Source: Clostridia bacterium (lineage in GTDB: Bacteria; Bacillota; Clostridia; Christensenellales; Pumilibacteraceae). Taken from it: DNA of 32,841 nucleotides. Under the pieces are notes generated by a model. The model was not told the origin of the DNA. It saw only the letters and a list, made by a program, of their open reading frames with translations, and did no database searches. The stretch is taken from contig WSNJ01000012.1 in assembly GCA_013316045.1 (NCBI GenBank), forward strand, positions 1 through 32,841, in the 5' to 3' direction. The position numbers and the translations under genes are program-made. Below are positions 1 to 7,813 of this stretch, in pieces. Within the stretch, counting starts at the first letter, position 1. Every line of letters begins with the position of its first letter.

Positions 1-472
1 CTATGAACTGCGACAATTCCCGAATGTTGACGTCGATTAGCATTGGTCTTTGCGTGTCAAGGTAAACGTCCAAATCGTTATGCCCGTGTTGTTCATACCA
101 TCTGCTTTGCCAATCCGGAAAATACATAGACAGTCTGCTGTTAAGGTATTTTTGAGCCTCCGTGATGCAGATTACCTCGTATGGAAGATTAAAGTGTGTT
201 TCCACGAAAGGATTGGCAAAGCCCAGACGGTAAGGGTTAATTCGGCGGCTATATCGGGGACTATACCGATACCGCTTAAACGTCATATCGTAGTTAGCCG
301 ATACGCAGTGAATCGGCACAGTCCCCAAGTTTTCAAAGCCGCTGTTTCTTTTCCCTATAATCTCACGAGCCATAGTCCGATTACGAACCTTGTCAAACGC
401 ATAGCCGTTTGCGACGTGCGTCATAAAACAAGTCTTACCCGTTCTCGGCGGTGCGAAGATTATGGTTATCAT
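1..472 (-). CDS. Zot-family P-loop ATPase, partial (C-terminus outside window)
   Basis: The first 157 residues are visible; the frame is still open at the window edge. The N-terminus is a hydrophobic strand followed by a P-loop (FAPPRTGKT, residues 6-14). The rest fits the Zot/pI pattern: a Walker B-like ITEAQ strand, then LNSR, a WYEQHGHNDLDVYLDTQR stretch (the usual arginine/histidine-rich 'R/H-G-x-D-x-x-x-x-TQ' motif) and a following I-R-E-L helix. In filamentous phages this inner-membrane ATPase drives virion assembly and export. The ATG at 472 lies 1 nt after the stop of the upstream surface-protein gene, whose last codons supply a GGAGG, so the two are translationally coupled. Related P-loop proteins occur in other mobile elements, so membership in a complete phage is inferred. 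Any transmembrane segment would be in the missing part. Confidence 0.75.
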   Translation of the reverse strand, partial: MITIIFAPPRTGKTCFMTHVANGYAFDKVRNRTMAREIIGKRNSGFENLGTVPIHCVSANYDMTFKRYRYSPRYSRRINPYRLGFANPFVETHFNLPYEVICITEAQKYLNSRLSMYFPDWQSRWYEQHGHNDLDVYLDTQRPMLIDVNIRELSQFI

Positions 473-473
473 A

Positions 474-2954
474 TCAGGTTATCATTCCTCCCGGAAGTCC
501 GATGAGTTCCAAATAGTATTCGTATGAACAACTCGACATAAACTGCCCGTAACCTTGACCGTATTCCGTTACATAATCCCAATACATACCCCAATCTCTC
601 GGAATTTCGTATGCCTCGATAAATATACCCAAAGTTTCGCTGCACCCTATGAACGGCGAATTGTTTGCGCTATCGGCTTGAATGTATGTTACGGTATCAG
701 GTATATAAATATTTCTCAACGCCTTGCAGTTTGCAAACGCACGACTTCCGATATACCAAACGCCGGAAGGAATATTCAAGCTCTTTAACTTTGTACAATT
801 TTCAAACATACTGTCGTCGATACCGCTGTATGTGCTTGGAAGAACAACGGACGTAAGCGAAGTACAGTTCATAAACGCCTGATAACCCAAGCCCGTAACG
901 CCTTCGGGAATTTCCACCTTAACAAGCGAAGTGCAGTCCTTAAATGTTGAACCGTTACCGTATTTAACCGTATTCGGTATAATGACTTCGGTAAGATGCG
1001 AACAGCCTTCAAATACGCCGTCGGTGCCGGAAGGATTGTATTCGCCAAGCGCAGTTACGCCCGGTTTAATCACGAGTTTACCTTCGAGCGCAGTTCTTCC
1101 TACGTTTGTGCCTTGCTTCAACTCTTTATCTTCCGTAATCGCAAAGTAATTTTCGGAAATGAGTTGTTCCCAAGTTTTCGTAAGACGTCCTTCGGCGCTT
1201 ATTAGTCCATAGCCCTCTTTGAAAATTGCCGTTAATGTCGTCGCGCCCGTGATAATGTAAGTGCTTTCGTCAACAATATTAGATCCGTCCGTAGACCAGC
1301 CGTAGAACACAACGCCGCTTTTTTGTGGGATAGCGGGATAGTTCGGCTTGCCGTTATTCGTAACCTTTTGAGTATTATAAGTCGTGTTTCCAACTTTGAA
1401 AGTAACGGTGAAATCGTCCAATCTCCACAATGCTGTAAAGGTCATATTTTCAATAATCATGTATTTGCTTACGTCAACGGGATTTGTTCCGTCAATAGAC
1501 CAGCCTGTAAATACATAATCTTTCTTTGTCGGGTTGCTCGGCACGGTAGGTTTATTGTGCTTTTCAACGATTTGCGAATTATGAACTTTGCCGTCCGCCA
1601 TAAACTTGACATCGTATTTGTAGGTAATGTCAGCCACGAACACGGTATCTGCCGTAATGCGGTATTCGCTTACATTGACCGCCGTTCCGTTGACTTTCCA
1701 ACCGTTGAATACCTTGTACACCGTAGATGTTGTCGTAGGTGCAGTTGCATAGTTGCCGCTCTTAATGGTATCGGTTTTCAATGTCGTATCTTCGTATTTG
1801 AACATTACTGAATACAACTTTGTGAACTTTGCCGTAAAGGTTGTGTTCTGCGTAATCTTGTAGTCCGCAAGATTGACAACGGAATTGCCGTCAAGCGTCC
1901 AACCTTCAAACACAAAACCATTCTTTGTCGGATTAGTAGGAATGTTTACTTTGGCGTCCTTCAATACGATTTGGCTATTGTGATTTACACCGTCCGCCAT
2001 AAAGGTTACGTCGTACTTGTGCGTTACGTCCGCAACGATTTTCGTGTTTGCCGTGATACGGAACGTCGCAAGGTCTATCGGCTCGCCATTTACAGTCCAG
2101 CCGTTGAAAATCACATAAGCAGTCGAAGTCGGCGTAGTTACAGAAAGCGTACTGTTCTTATTTACAATCTGAATATTGTAAACGCTGCCGTCGAACTCAA
2201 ACGTAGCGACAACCTGTTCGCCGTTTTCGAGCGTTCCGAGATACTGTTCGTAATAACTTACCGATTTTTGGAGTTCGGCAATCTTTACGTTAAGCGCATT
2301 GACCGTTGACGAATTGTTTTGCATCTGCAACGTGAGGTCGCTGATTTGATTGTTAAGGCTTACGATTTGCGAATTAAGCCCGTTAATCGTGCGAGTGTTC
2401 AATTCGTTGGTTTCCTGCAACTGCGTATTGAGCGATTGCAAATTTGCGAGTTGGCTATTGAGAGCGTTAATGGTATTTGCGTTCTCGTCCTTGTTAGCCT
2501 CCAACATAAGCACTTCGTTAGAAAGCGTGGCGATCTGCCCGTTCAATTCTGATATGGTTGTTTCGTTGCTTTCCTTGATTGTGTTAAGAGTTTCGATTTG
2601 CGTTTCAAGAGCGGTCTTTTGCTCGTTCAGCGTATTGATTTGCCCTTGATAGTCTTTAATGCTGTTATTGAGAGCCGTTGCCTCGCTTGTGTACTGCGAA
2701 ATCAAATCGTTCTGCGTGGTAATGGTATCTCTATAACTGTTGATAAGTTTGTCGTATTCTTCCTTATCCGTAAGTGCCGTATTATAGCCGTCCTCGTAGG
2801 CGTTCTGAATGTCGTCTTGCGTATATAAGCCGTTACCGGCCATACCTGCTTTAACTTTCGACCAATTCAGAATGCCCCAAGTCAGCACGAACGCAAATGC
2901 ACCCACGACAATAATACTGAAGATTATTGCTAAAACTTTTTTTGTGGTTGACAC
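474..2954 (-). CDS. N-terminally anchored coiled-coil / InlB-type repeat / leucine-rich repeat surface protein (826 aa)
   Basis: Residues about 5-30 form one hydrophobic signal-anchor. Residues about 60-235 are a long coiled coil rich in L-N-S-Q-I heptad-like units. Residues about 240-590 hold about five Listeria-Bacteroides-type repeats (each with an F-x-G-W-x-x-x-G core, YDVTFMADG-like strands and a threonine-rich end). Residues about 600-790 hold BspA-type LRR_5 units (F-x-x-C-x-x-L-x-x-V-x-I-P). The predicted topology is N-in/C-out, giving a stalk with a binding head outside the cell or on a virion. The start is GTG at 2954, preceded at 8 nt by GGAGGT; the next ATG is far downstream. It lies 2 nt after the 178-aa gene and 1 nt before the Zot-like gene. 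In a filamentous-phage reading it would be the adsorption protein; otherwise it is an adhesin. No enzymatic motif was seen. Confidence 0.85.
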   Translation of the reverse strand: MSTTKKVLAIIFSIIVVGAFAFVLTWGILNWSKVKAGMAGNGLYTQDDIQNAYEDGYNTALTDKEEYDKLINSYRDTITTQNDLISQYTSEATALNNSIKDYQGQINTLNEQKTALETQIETLNTIKESNETTISELNGQIATLSNEVLMLEANKDENANTINALNSQLANLQSLNTQLQETNELNTRTINGLNSQIVSLNNQISDLTLQMQNNSSTVNALNVKIAELQKSVSYYEQYLGTLENGEQVVATFEFDGSVYNIQIVNKNSTLSVTTPTSTAYVIFNGWTVNGEPIDLATFRITANTKIVADVTHKYDVTFMADGVNHNSQIVLKDAKVNIPTNPTKNGFVFEGWTLDGNSVVNLADYKITQNTTFTAKFTKLYSVMFKYEDTTLKTDTIKSGNYATAPTTTSTVYKVFNGWKVNGTAVNVSEYRITADTVFVADITYKYDVKFMADGKVHNSQIVEKHNKPTVPSNPTKKDYVFTGWSIDGTNPVDVSKYMIIENMTFTALWRLDDFTVTFKVGNTTYNTQKVTNNGKPNYPAIPQKSGVVFYGWSTDGSNIVDESTYIITGATTLTAIFKEGYGLISAEGRLTKTWEQLISENYFAITEDKELKQGTNVGRTALEGKLVIKPGVTALGEYNPSGTDGVFEGCSHLTEVIIPNTVKYGNGSTFKDCTSLVKVEIPEGVTGLGYQAFMNCTSLTSVVLPSTYSGIDDSMFENCTKLKSLNIPSGVWYIGSRAFANCKALRNIYIPDTVTYIQADSANNSPFIGCSETLGIFIEAYEIPRDWGMYWDYVTEYGQGYGQFMSSCSYEYYLELIGLPGGMIT

Positions 2955-2956
2955 TG

Positions 2957-3493
2957 TTATACCTCCTTGATGATTTCTATAATTTGCAACCGAATACCGT
3001 TGTCCGCAAAATACTGTTCGAGGAACGACGCATTTGTGTTTCCGGTGGTTGCAAGTGTGAGTTGTGTTTTGCTACTTAAAAACTTGACTGAAATTTTCAT
3101 AGACGCACTATTGACGATTTGCCCGTCGGTATTGTAAAAGTCTAAAACGACCGTCGCATATACCGATCCAGCCTTTATCTCGCAGTTAAGCAAAATGTAA
3201 TCGTTCAGCACGACGTTGTAGGTTTTTTGAGCTCCATCGAAGCTATCCACTTTCAGCAATTCTTTCTCAAAATAGTAAGTATCCGTATCATCGTAAAGGT
3301 CGTGATAGAACACCACACTCGTAGCCGAATACTTAAAGCTCTCTTGCGAAAAGCGATTGCTTATGTCAATAGTTCCGTTGACGTAGCTCTCGGCTTTGAC
3401 TTCCTTATAGAGTTGCAAACCGCAGAATACGCCGGCAACGATAAGCGCAAAAGCGAGAATATACAAAATTACCAAACCTATGACTTTCTTCAT
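2957..3493 (-). CDS. N-terminally anchored extracellular protein, 178 aa, unrecognised
   Basis: An MKK start is followed by a hydrophobic segment (residues about 5-27) and an extracellular region rich in alternating beta-strand patterns (YNVVLNDYILLNCEIKAG, VVLDFYNTDG). I recognise no family. The only cysteine near the membrane (VFCGL) does not fit a lipobox, so it is probably a bitopic membrane protein and not a lipoprotein. The ATG at 3493 overlaps the TGA of the preceding gene by 4 nt (ATGA) and has a GGAGGTGGTG ribosome site, which makes the start secure. It lies between two other anchored proteins and upstream of the Zot-like ATPase, so a role as a minor structural or export component is possible. 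That is inference from position only. Confidence 0.7.
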   Translation of the reverse strand: MKKVIGLVILYILAFALIVAGVFCGLQLYKEVKAESYVNGTIDISNRFSQESFKYSATSVVFYHDLYDDTDTYYFEKELLKVDSFDGAQKTYNVVLNDYILLNCEIKAGSVYATVVLDFYNTDGQIVNSASMKISVKFLSSKTQLTLATTGNTNASFLEQYFADNGIRLQIIEIIKEV

Positions 3494-4896
3494 AGCACCA
3501 CCTCCGTATATTCGTTGTTTGTTGCCACTTCTACTCCGTCAAGCGTAATATTACGGCTGCGAATAAGCCGTTGCAGATTCGTTCCGCAAAGTGAATTTTC
3601 AAGCATATAGAACGTCTGCATATAGCCTTTAAGCGTAATTGTGTCTAACTCGACTCCGTTAAACGCATCATAGTCCAACCCTACTATCGTCATGTTCTTG
3701 TCTTTGAAATAGTCCGACGCCAGATCGAGCGTAACATTTACTTTTGCTCTCGGGATATCCGCAAACAGTTTCTTGGCGTCCATAGTAAGCGAAACAAAAT
3801 ACCCTTCGTAAACCTCGCTGTAACGGTAAGTGAAAATATCTTCGCCGCGTAATTTGCTTGTAACGTTGAGATTGTACGTCATACGTTCCTGCCAATAACT
3901 CGTGTCGATTTTATCTTCCGATACGTCGTACTTTGAGTTGTTGTCTATAATGCCAAACATACTTTGCGCGCTGTTTCGTGCGCCGTTTTCGTCGTAGTGG
4001 AATTTAAGCACCGAATACGTCTTGATAATATCCGTTACGTCGTCCGTCTTGAATTTTTTAGTGTCATAATCGTATTCCTTGATAGAGAACAGCGAAGATA
4101 AATCAACCGTAATGTAATAATCGCCGTAGCCTGCACTGTTGGTTTTTACCGCTTGCATACACGACTGAAACAAACTGCCGTAGGTGTAATAGTAACGATT
4201 GTAAATATCCCCGACTTTCCAGCCGATACCGAAAATGTTGCGCAGATCTCCGACATCCCTATCGAAATACTTGTCAAGACATATAGCAAAAGCGCGGTCG
4301 TCGATTTTGATGATAAACTGCGTCGTGCGCTTAAGCTCGGTTGCGATGCTGCCGTTCTCGTTGGTAACGCCGTTCCAATTTATACCGTTTGTGTAATCGT
4401 AGTAGTTGAAACTTTTATCGACATAACTGTTGACGATTTTCATAGCGTTATCGTCCGTGCCGTAATAGCGGTCGTTATTGCCAAACGGGTTGATGAACTT
4501 GACACTTGTATTTCCGTCCCAAACGTCGAGCGGCAAGCCTTGATAATCACCCAAATACTGCATCCCCGTAGAGCGGTAATCCGCAGACGTTAGGCTGACA
4601 GTCGTAAAGTAGTTCATTTTGAGTTCTTGTAACTGTATGCCGTTGCCTTTGTCGTTACTGTAATAATTTACTTCGAGGAAATAACGGTCTTTGAGTTCGT
4701 CTTTTTCTTCTTCCGTCAGATCATCAGATTTGATTATCTCTTGGATATCCAAACCGACTTGGTTATCAATGTTGTTTACGCCTATCGTTATATCCTTCAC
4801 AAAGTAGTGGTAATAGATAAAGGCGATAATAACGCACACACTGATAACACACAAAAATACAAGGCAACAGTTGGCTATTGTTTTTAAGACCTTCAA
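3490..4896 (-). CDS. N-terminally anchored extracellular protein, 468 aa, unrecognised
   Basis: A short basic N-terminus and a strongly hydrophobic segment (residues about 7-33) precede about 430 residues of soluble, aromatic- and asparagine/aspartate-rich sequence with many tyrosines. No repeat or enzymatic motif is visible. The start is TTG at 4896 (reads MKVLKT) with GGAGG 10 nt upstream; no ATG fits better. It ends in a 4-nt ATGA overlap with the 178-aa gene. A hairpin at 4924-4961 lies just upstream, so its expression may be partly separated from the 52-aa gene before it. If the module is inovirus-like, its place after the coat-like peptide corresponds to that of adsorption or minor coat proteins. 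Function unknown. Confidence 0.7.
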   Translation of the reverse strand: MKVLKTIANCCLVFLCVISVCVIIAFIYYHYFVKDITIGVNNIDNQVGLDIQEIIKSDDLTEEEKDELKDRYFLEVNYYSNDKGNGIQLQELKMNYFTTVSLTSADYRSTGMQYLGDYQGLPLDVWDGNTSVKFINPFGNNDRYYGTDDNAMKIVNSYVDKSFNYYDYTNGINWNGVTNENGSIATELKRTTQFIIKIDDRAFAICLDKYFDRDVGDLRNIFGIGWKVGDIYNRYYYTYGSLFQSCMQAVKTNSAGYGDYYITVDLSSLFSIKEYDYDTKKFKTDDVTDIIKTYSVLKFHYDENGARNSAQSMFGIIDNNSKYDVSEDKIDTSYWQERMTYNLNVTSKLRGEDIFTYRYSEVYEGYFVSLTMDAKKLFADIPRAKVNVTLDLASDYFKDKNMTIVGLDYDAFNGVELDTITLKGYMQTFYMLENSLCGTNLQRLIRSRNITLDGVEVATNNEYTEVVL

Positions 4897-4923
4897 ATTT
4901 TTTGTACCTCCTTGTTAGAATAA

Positions 4924-4961
4924 AAGGCGCTAAATAAACTTTTCCGTCTAAATAGCGCCTT
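4924..4961 (-). terminator. Intra-operon hairpin, possible weak terminator/attenuator
   Basis: Perfect 9-bp arms (AAGGCGCTA at 4924-4932 and TAGCGCCTT at 4953-4961) enclose a 20-nt loop. On the minus strand the stem runs into TTTTATTCT and then directly into the GGAGG of the 468-aa gene. The T-run is short, so partial termination or RNA processing after the 52-aa gene is more likely than a full stop. Such an arrangement would make the small peptide more abundant than the large anchored proteins. Confidence 0.4.
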
Positions 4962-4974
4962 CGTTGTTGGGGTT

Positions 4975-5133
4975 TTACAGTAAGCCGTTCCAGCCGAAGA
5001 AGTTGAGCATTTTGGCAAGCCAACGTAAGCCGTATGCAATCCATTCAAAGAGTTTGGCGAGAATTGACAACGGCCACATTCCGACCAGCACAACAAGGAT
5101 TATGACGAGGATAATAAGTATCAATTTCTTCAT
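4975..5133 (-). CDS. Small hydrophobic membrane peptide, 52 aa
   Basis: The ATG at 5133 gives MKKLILIILVIILVVLVGMW, then an amphipathic aromatic tail (FEWIAYGLRWLAKMLNFFGW). The first 20 residues form one clear membrane helix and the tail could lie along the membrane. It lies 15 nt downstream of the 117-aa gene on the same strand and is followed by a hairpin (4924-4961). No family is recognised. In an inovirus-like layout, a small helical membrane peptide between the ssDNA-binding-size gene and the anchored adsorption genes would be the coat protein candidate, but a cleavable signal sequence is not obvious. A simple membrane peptide or toxin-like peptide cannot be excluded. Confidence 0.6.
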   Translation of the reverse strand: MKKLILIILVIILVVLVGMWPLSILAKLFEWIAYGLRWLAKMLNFFGWNGLL

Positions 5134-5148
5134 AGGAACGCCTCACCG

Positions 5149-5502
5149 TTAGCGCATAAGCATTGCAAGCAAAGTCTTGTCCGAATTGCGTGCGGGCTTG
5201 ACTGCGCACTCATACACTTCGCCCGTTTCCTTATCCACCGTGCGGACGAGAAAACGCGTACCCGTAACTGTCTTGCCTTCGCCGTTGGTGAACTCAAAAG
5301 GTTCTGCGATAAAGTCCGCCTTATCTTCGTTGCCGAACACGATATCCAAAACCGTATAACCGCCTTTGTCGTTTTTGTCGGGCGGAGCGATTTTGATCTT
5401 TACGTCCCTACCGCGGACGTTGCCGCAGATGAAATATTCGGAATAGGTTTTACCCTTATACTCGAATGCGCCCTTTTCTACCTTAATGCTGTTCTTTGCC
5501 AT
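5149..5502 (-). CDS. Hypothetical protein, 117 aa (possible ssDNA-binding-type)
   Basis: A basic, beta-rich small protein (MAKNSIKVEKGAFEYKGKTY start, then strands such as VKIKIAPP, YTVLDIVFGN and TRFLVRTVD). There is no signal or membrane segment. The ATG at 5502 has an excellent GGGAGG site. Size, basic N-terminus and strand content are compatible with an OB-fold ssDNA-binding protein. It lies immediately before the 52-aa hydrophobic gene, matching the geneV-geneVIII order of filamentous phages. No diagnostic motif was seen, so the DNA-binding role is only a hypothesis. Confidence 0.65.
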   Translation of the reverse strand: MAKNSIKVEKGAFEYKGKTYSEYFICGNVRGRDVKIKIAPPDKNDKGGYTVLDIVFGNEDKADFIAEPFEFTNGEGKTVTGTRFLVRTVDKETGEVYECAVKPARNSDKTLLAMLMR

Positions 5503-5519
5503 AGTTTTTTACCTCCCTG

Positions 5520-5813
5520 TTATGCGGATTTCTTTCCGCCCTTTTTCGCCGGCAACTTCGTGCCTTTTTCTCTGGAATACTTCTTTGCTTCCGATTTGGA
5601 AAGACCTGCGTCCATAGCCTGCTTATAGCGGAACAGTCCAGCGTGGTCGCTCTGGCACTGCAAATAACCCGAGCGGAGTCCTGCTTCATAATCGCTCAAA
5701 GGCTGACCTTCTTTCTGTCCGTGCTGATGCACCTTTGCTCTGCGTTCCTCAACGTAGCTCGCCGCACGCTTGCTGGGTGTAGTCCAACGTCTTTCCGTAT
5801 TGTAATTTGCCAT
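5520..5813 (-). CDS. Hypothetical basic protein, 97 aa
   Basis: Rich in Lys, Arg, Gln and Ser and ending in a very basic tail (KLPAKKGGKKSA); soluble, probably helical, with no cysteine pair or membrane segment that would suggest an enzyme. I chose the ATG at 5813 (MANYNTERRW) because GGAG lies 8 nt upstream; the longer frame to 5861 has no ribosome site. It lies 17 nt before the 117-aa gene in the same operon. Nucleic-acid binding is plausible from charge alone. Not recognised. Confidence 0.6.
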   Translation of the reverse strand: MANYNTERRWTTPSKRAASYVEERRAKVHQHGQKEGQPLSDYEAGLRSGYLQCQSDHAGLFRYKQAMDAGLSKSEAKKYSREKGTKLPAKKGGKKSA

Positions 5814-5985
5814 GTTCAAATCTCCTATTGGTTGTAATTTTGCCCGTGAAACCGATAGCACAGCTTATCTGTCAAACCGGCGCTGATATATTTACTTTGT
5901 CGATCTGTTCTTGCGTAGGCGGCCACCTTTATGAAATTCACGCTGAACACAATCGCCGTTGCTTTATGCGCCGTGCAACATTCGA

Positions 5986-6237
5986 TTAGTTAAGTAGGCT
6001 TAAAAAGCCGTCGTCCGATTCGCTTTCCAAAAGAACCTGCTCGCCCTTAACAAGCGTGCCTTGCTCGTCGTAGTAACGCCTTACCAGCCACAGTTCCGCA
6101 CCGAAGCCGCAAGCGGTCTTATAGTCGAAATACGCACTTGCTTCATCCTCGTCGGCAAAGTATTTACTGCCACGATTACACTCGACACGATAAAACTGCA
6201 CGACTGCGTTCTTTTGCGCACCTTTCATCTTGCACAT
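5986..6237 (-). CDS. Hypothetical protein, 83 aa
   Basis: A small soluble protein (MCKMKGAQKNAVVQFYRVEC start) with an acidic middle (ADEDEASAYFDY) and an acidic C-terminus. The ATG at 6237 has AAGGAG 7 nt upstream. It sits between the sigma-like gene and the 97-aa gene on the same strand. The 172 nt downstream of it contain no convincing gene. Not recognised; no function assigned. Confidence 0.55.
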   Translation of the reverse strand: MCKMKGAQKNAVVQFYRVECNRGSKYFADEDEASAYFDYKTACGFGAELWLVRRYYDEQGTLVKGEQVLLESESDDGFLSLLN

Positions 6238-6325
6238 CGTCTTACTCCTTACTTGGTTTATTTCGTAGGTGCTTGTTCATAGCCCCTACACTTATAGCCA
6301 CGAAAACGGGCAAAAGTTTTCGGTC

Positions 6326-6721
6326 TTACACAAAATTTTTGAGTTTTTTATAAATTCGTGCCAATCTATTGCTGATACTGCACACCGCAACGCCATCGCT
6401 CGCCGCTATCTCGGACACCGTTTGTCTTTCAACAAACAAGCGATTAAGAAGGCTTTGTTGCGTGGGTAACAGTTCCGAAATTGCCTTCTGCAACTTTTCG
6501 TTTTCCATACCGCCGAAAATCTCATCGAAATTGTATTCGTCCGTATAAGACGGCTCGACATTCATTTCGGTAAGAGATTCCATTGAAACGTGCCTACGGG
6601 TTTCACGGCGATTTCCATATTTTTCTTCCTTGTCCATTTCAATCAAAAGGTCGTAAAGCTCGTCCTCTACTTCCACGACACTTTTAGTTCCGTCTGCAAA
6701 TTTGTAAGTATAAGTTTTCAT
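6326..6721 (-). CDS. Sigma-70 region 4-like HTH protein, 131 aa
   Basis: The C-terminal half has the sigma region-4 helix-turn-helix pattern: LPTQQSLLNRLFVERQTVSE followed by IAASDGVAVCSISNRLARIY and KKLKNFV. No core-polymerase-binding region 2 is visible in the N-terminal half, so it is more like the sigma-like regulators of clostridial mobile elements than a complete sigma factor. I use the ATG at 6721 (MKTYTY), which has AAGGAG 7 nt upstream; the longer frame to 6772 lacks a ribosome site. A structured leader at 6751-6835 precedes it. It probably regulates this element's genes. Confidence 0.7.
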   Translation of the reverse strand: MKTYTYKFADGTKSVVEVEDELYDLLIEMDKEEKYGNRRETRRHVSMESLTEMNVEPSYTDEYNFDEIFGGMENEKLQKAISELLPTQQSLLNRLFVERQTVSEIAASDGVAVCSISNRLARIYKKLKNFV

Positions 6722-6750
6722 ATTTTGACTCCTTGAATTTTTTGATGAAA

Positions 6751-6835
6751 TCCGCAGAGCCGAGTTTTCCACAAACTAAAAGACGGCATAGAAACGATTG
6801 AGATTTGTTTCCATTGCCGTCTTGCGGTCTGCGGA
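6751..6835 (-). promoter_or_regulatory. Nested hairpin leader upstream of the sigma-like gene
   Basis: On the minus strand outer arms TCCGCAGA/TCTGCGGA (6828-6835 and 6751-6758) enclose a strong inner hairpin. The inner arms are 6807-6823 and 6780-6795: 9 perfect base pairs (AAGACGGCA) followed by a near-perfect GGAAAC/GTTTCT extension. The inner stem is followed by TTTTAG. It could be a terminator for the 50-aa gene or an attenuator controlling the sigma-like gene, whose AAGGAG follows 18 nt after the outer arm. Confidence 0.5.
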
Positions 6836-6857
6836 TATATTTAATTGTTGCGACTAT

Positions 6858-7010
6858 TTACGCCGCTTTTTCTTTATTGGTTACGCTGATTTTTCCGTCG
6901 TCCGAAAAGCATATAAGCGTAGTACAGCCTTTCAATACTATCTCGACGGTTTTGCTCGATTGATCTACTCTGCACACGAGCTTGCCTTGACTATTGCGTA
7001 CTTCTTCCAT
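6858..7010 (-). CDS. Small conserved-type protein, 50 aa
   Basis: The ATG at 7010 gives MEEVRNSQGKLVCRVDQSSK and ends TNKEKAA. The pattern N-x-x-G-K-x-V-C-x-V-D-x-x-x-K-T-V-E-I-V resembles short beta-rich proteins seen in clostridial integrative elements. GGAGG lies 7 nt upstream and the preceding 49-aa gene stops 2 nt before. The longer frame starting near 7041 would overlap that gene and lacks a ribosome site. Function unknown. Confidence 0.6.
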   Translation of the reverse strand: MEEVRNSQGKLVCRVDQSSKTVEIVLKGCTTLICFSDDGKISVTNKEKAA

Positions 7011-7012
7011 AT

Positions 7013-7162
7013 TTAATCCTCCGATTTCTTTTCCTTTTGCCATTTGAGAATGTTCTCAAGAAACTTCTTCGCTATTGGCTCTAATGTTGCTTTAGGTATA
7101 TTGGCATAGTTCGGCATACCGTTTACTCGAACTTCATACGCTGGTTCTGCTTTCTGTTTCAT
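7013..7162 (-). CDS. Small hypothetical protein, 49 aa
   Basis: Starts MKQKAEPAYEVRVNGMPNYA and ends ILKWQKEKKSED; a short strand region followed by an amphipathic helix. Its ATG overlaps the TGA of the HTH regulator by 4 nt (ATGA), and its stop is 2 nt before the 50-aa gene, so the three are translationally linked. No family recognised. Confidence 0.55.
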   Translation of the reverse strand: MKQKAEPAYEVRVNGMPNYANIPKATLEPIAKKFLENILKWQKEKKSED

Positions 7163-7488
7163 TTCCTTACTCCTTTCAATCCGAAAGTCTTAATAATGGA
7201 CTTCATTACTTCCGCATCTTTGCCGTCAAGCTCTGGCAAAAGCCTCTGTAATAATTCCTGCTGCTCGTCCTTGAGATAGGACTTACCCAACCTATAATTT
7301 TCATCTACACGAATGCCACCTCCATTGCCTTTAGAAGTGTCAATCGGATAATCTAAAGACAATATTAAAATGTCATTGCGGATTGTTCTGTCCGTTACGT
7401 TAAACTCAAATGCCAGATTTGCAACTGTTTCAAATCTACGCATACAAAGAACTTCCAATATGGCATTTCTTCGTTCGCTTGACGTCAT
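7159..7488 (-). CDS. Small DeoR-like (HTH_11) transcriptional regulator, 109 aa
   Basis: The N-terminal winged-helix motif is clear: RRNAILEVLCMRRFETVANL, then AFEFNVTDRTIRNDILIL with the TxRTIRxDI recognition helix and a glycine-rich wing (GNGGGIRV). The C-terminal 45 residues are helical (dimerisation or interaction); no sugar-phosphate-binding domain is present. I prefer the ATG at 7488 over the GTG at 7500, because AAAGGAGG overlaps the GTG but sits at proper distance from the ATG. It is the first gene of the left operon. Its promoter shares a 28-nt block with the recombinase promoter at 22.7 kb, so it may autoregulate and control the recombinases. Confidence 0.75.
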   Translation of the reverse strand: MTSSERRNAILEVLCMRRFETVANLAFEFNVTDRTIRNDILILSLDYPIDTSKGNGGGIRVDENYRLGKSYLKDEQQELLQRLLPELDGKDAEVMKSIIKTFGLKGVRK

Positions 7489-7523
7489 ATCCGATTTCAC
7501 CTCCTTTCGCTTTTCTTGGCGTT

Positions 7524-7564
7524 ATTCTAAAATTCAAATAGGAAGGTTTTTTTCCTATTAGAAA
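7524..7564 (-). promoter_or_regulatory. Promoter/operator block shared with the recombinase promoter
   Basis: The 28 nt at 7537-7564 are the exact reverse complement of 22707-22734. They contain a dyad with arms AATAGGAA/TTCCTATT separated by 7 nt. On the minus strand a TAGAAT box (7529-7524) follows exactly 7 nt after the block, as at the recombinase. Conservation of sequence, orientation relative to the gene, and spacing indicates a co-regulated promoter with a dyad operator in the -35 area, not a consensus sigma-70 -35. Confidence 0.65.
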
Positions 7565-7585
7565 AACTTTTTTAATTTTTTTGAG

Positions 7586-7660
7586 AAAAATAAAAAGCCG
7601 CCGAGTAGCGTGCCACGCACTACTCCCATTGAGTAAATGCGCTTTGCGCTATTCGGCGGC
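7586..7660 (-). terminator. Rho-independent terminator with branched stem
   Basis: Outer 14-bp arms (7597-7610 and 7647-7660; one mismatch, which is G-U on the plus strand) enclose smaller hairpins (AGTAG..CTACT and GCGC..GCGC). On the minus strand the stem is followed by CTTTTTATTTTT (7597 to 7586). It would end transcription of the lexA-like/zinc-ribbon genes before the HTH promoter. Confidence 0.65.
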
Positions 7661-7813
7661 CTCTCGTGTTATTGTAATTACTTACAAAGGTTCGGTTAAA
7701 CCAATCCGATATATACAGTTCGACCTCTTGGCTTTACAGTGTCTCTGTTTCAGACCGACCAAGCGTCTTGCCGTATATTGTCATAAAGACTATAAATTGT
7801 AATTTTTCTTTCG

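Larger units (their letters stand above)
7489..7813. other. Intergenic stretch without a gene
   Basis: This 325-nt gap holds the promoter/operator of the HTH gene (7524-7564) and a minus-strand terminator (7586-7660). From 7661 to 7813 I see neither a supported gene nor a clear regulatory element. Confidence 0.6.

Noticed and set aside
5814-5985. Short minus-strand frame reading KVAAYARTDRQS, resembling the start of a serine recombinase
   Set aside because: Only about ten residues match, no ribosome site or ATG is present and the frame closes after 38 codons from a GTG; probably chance or an old fragment.
7581-7802. Plus-strand 73-aa frame over the terminator
   Set aside because: It starts in the terminator stem, has no ribosome site and no recognisable protein pattern.
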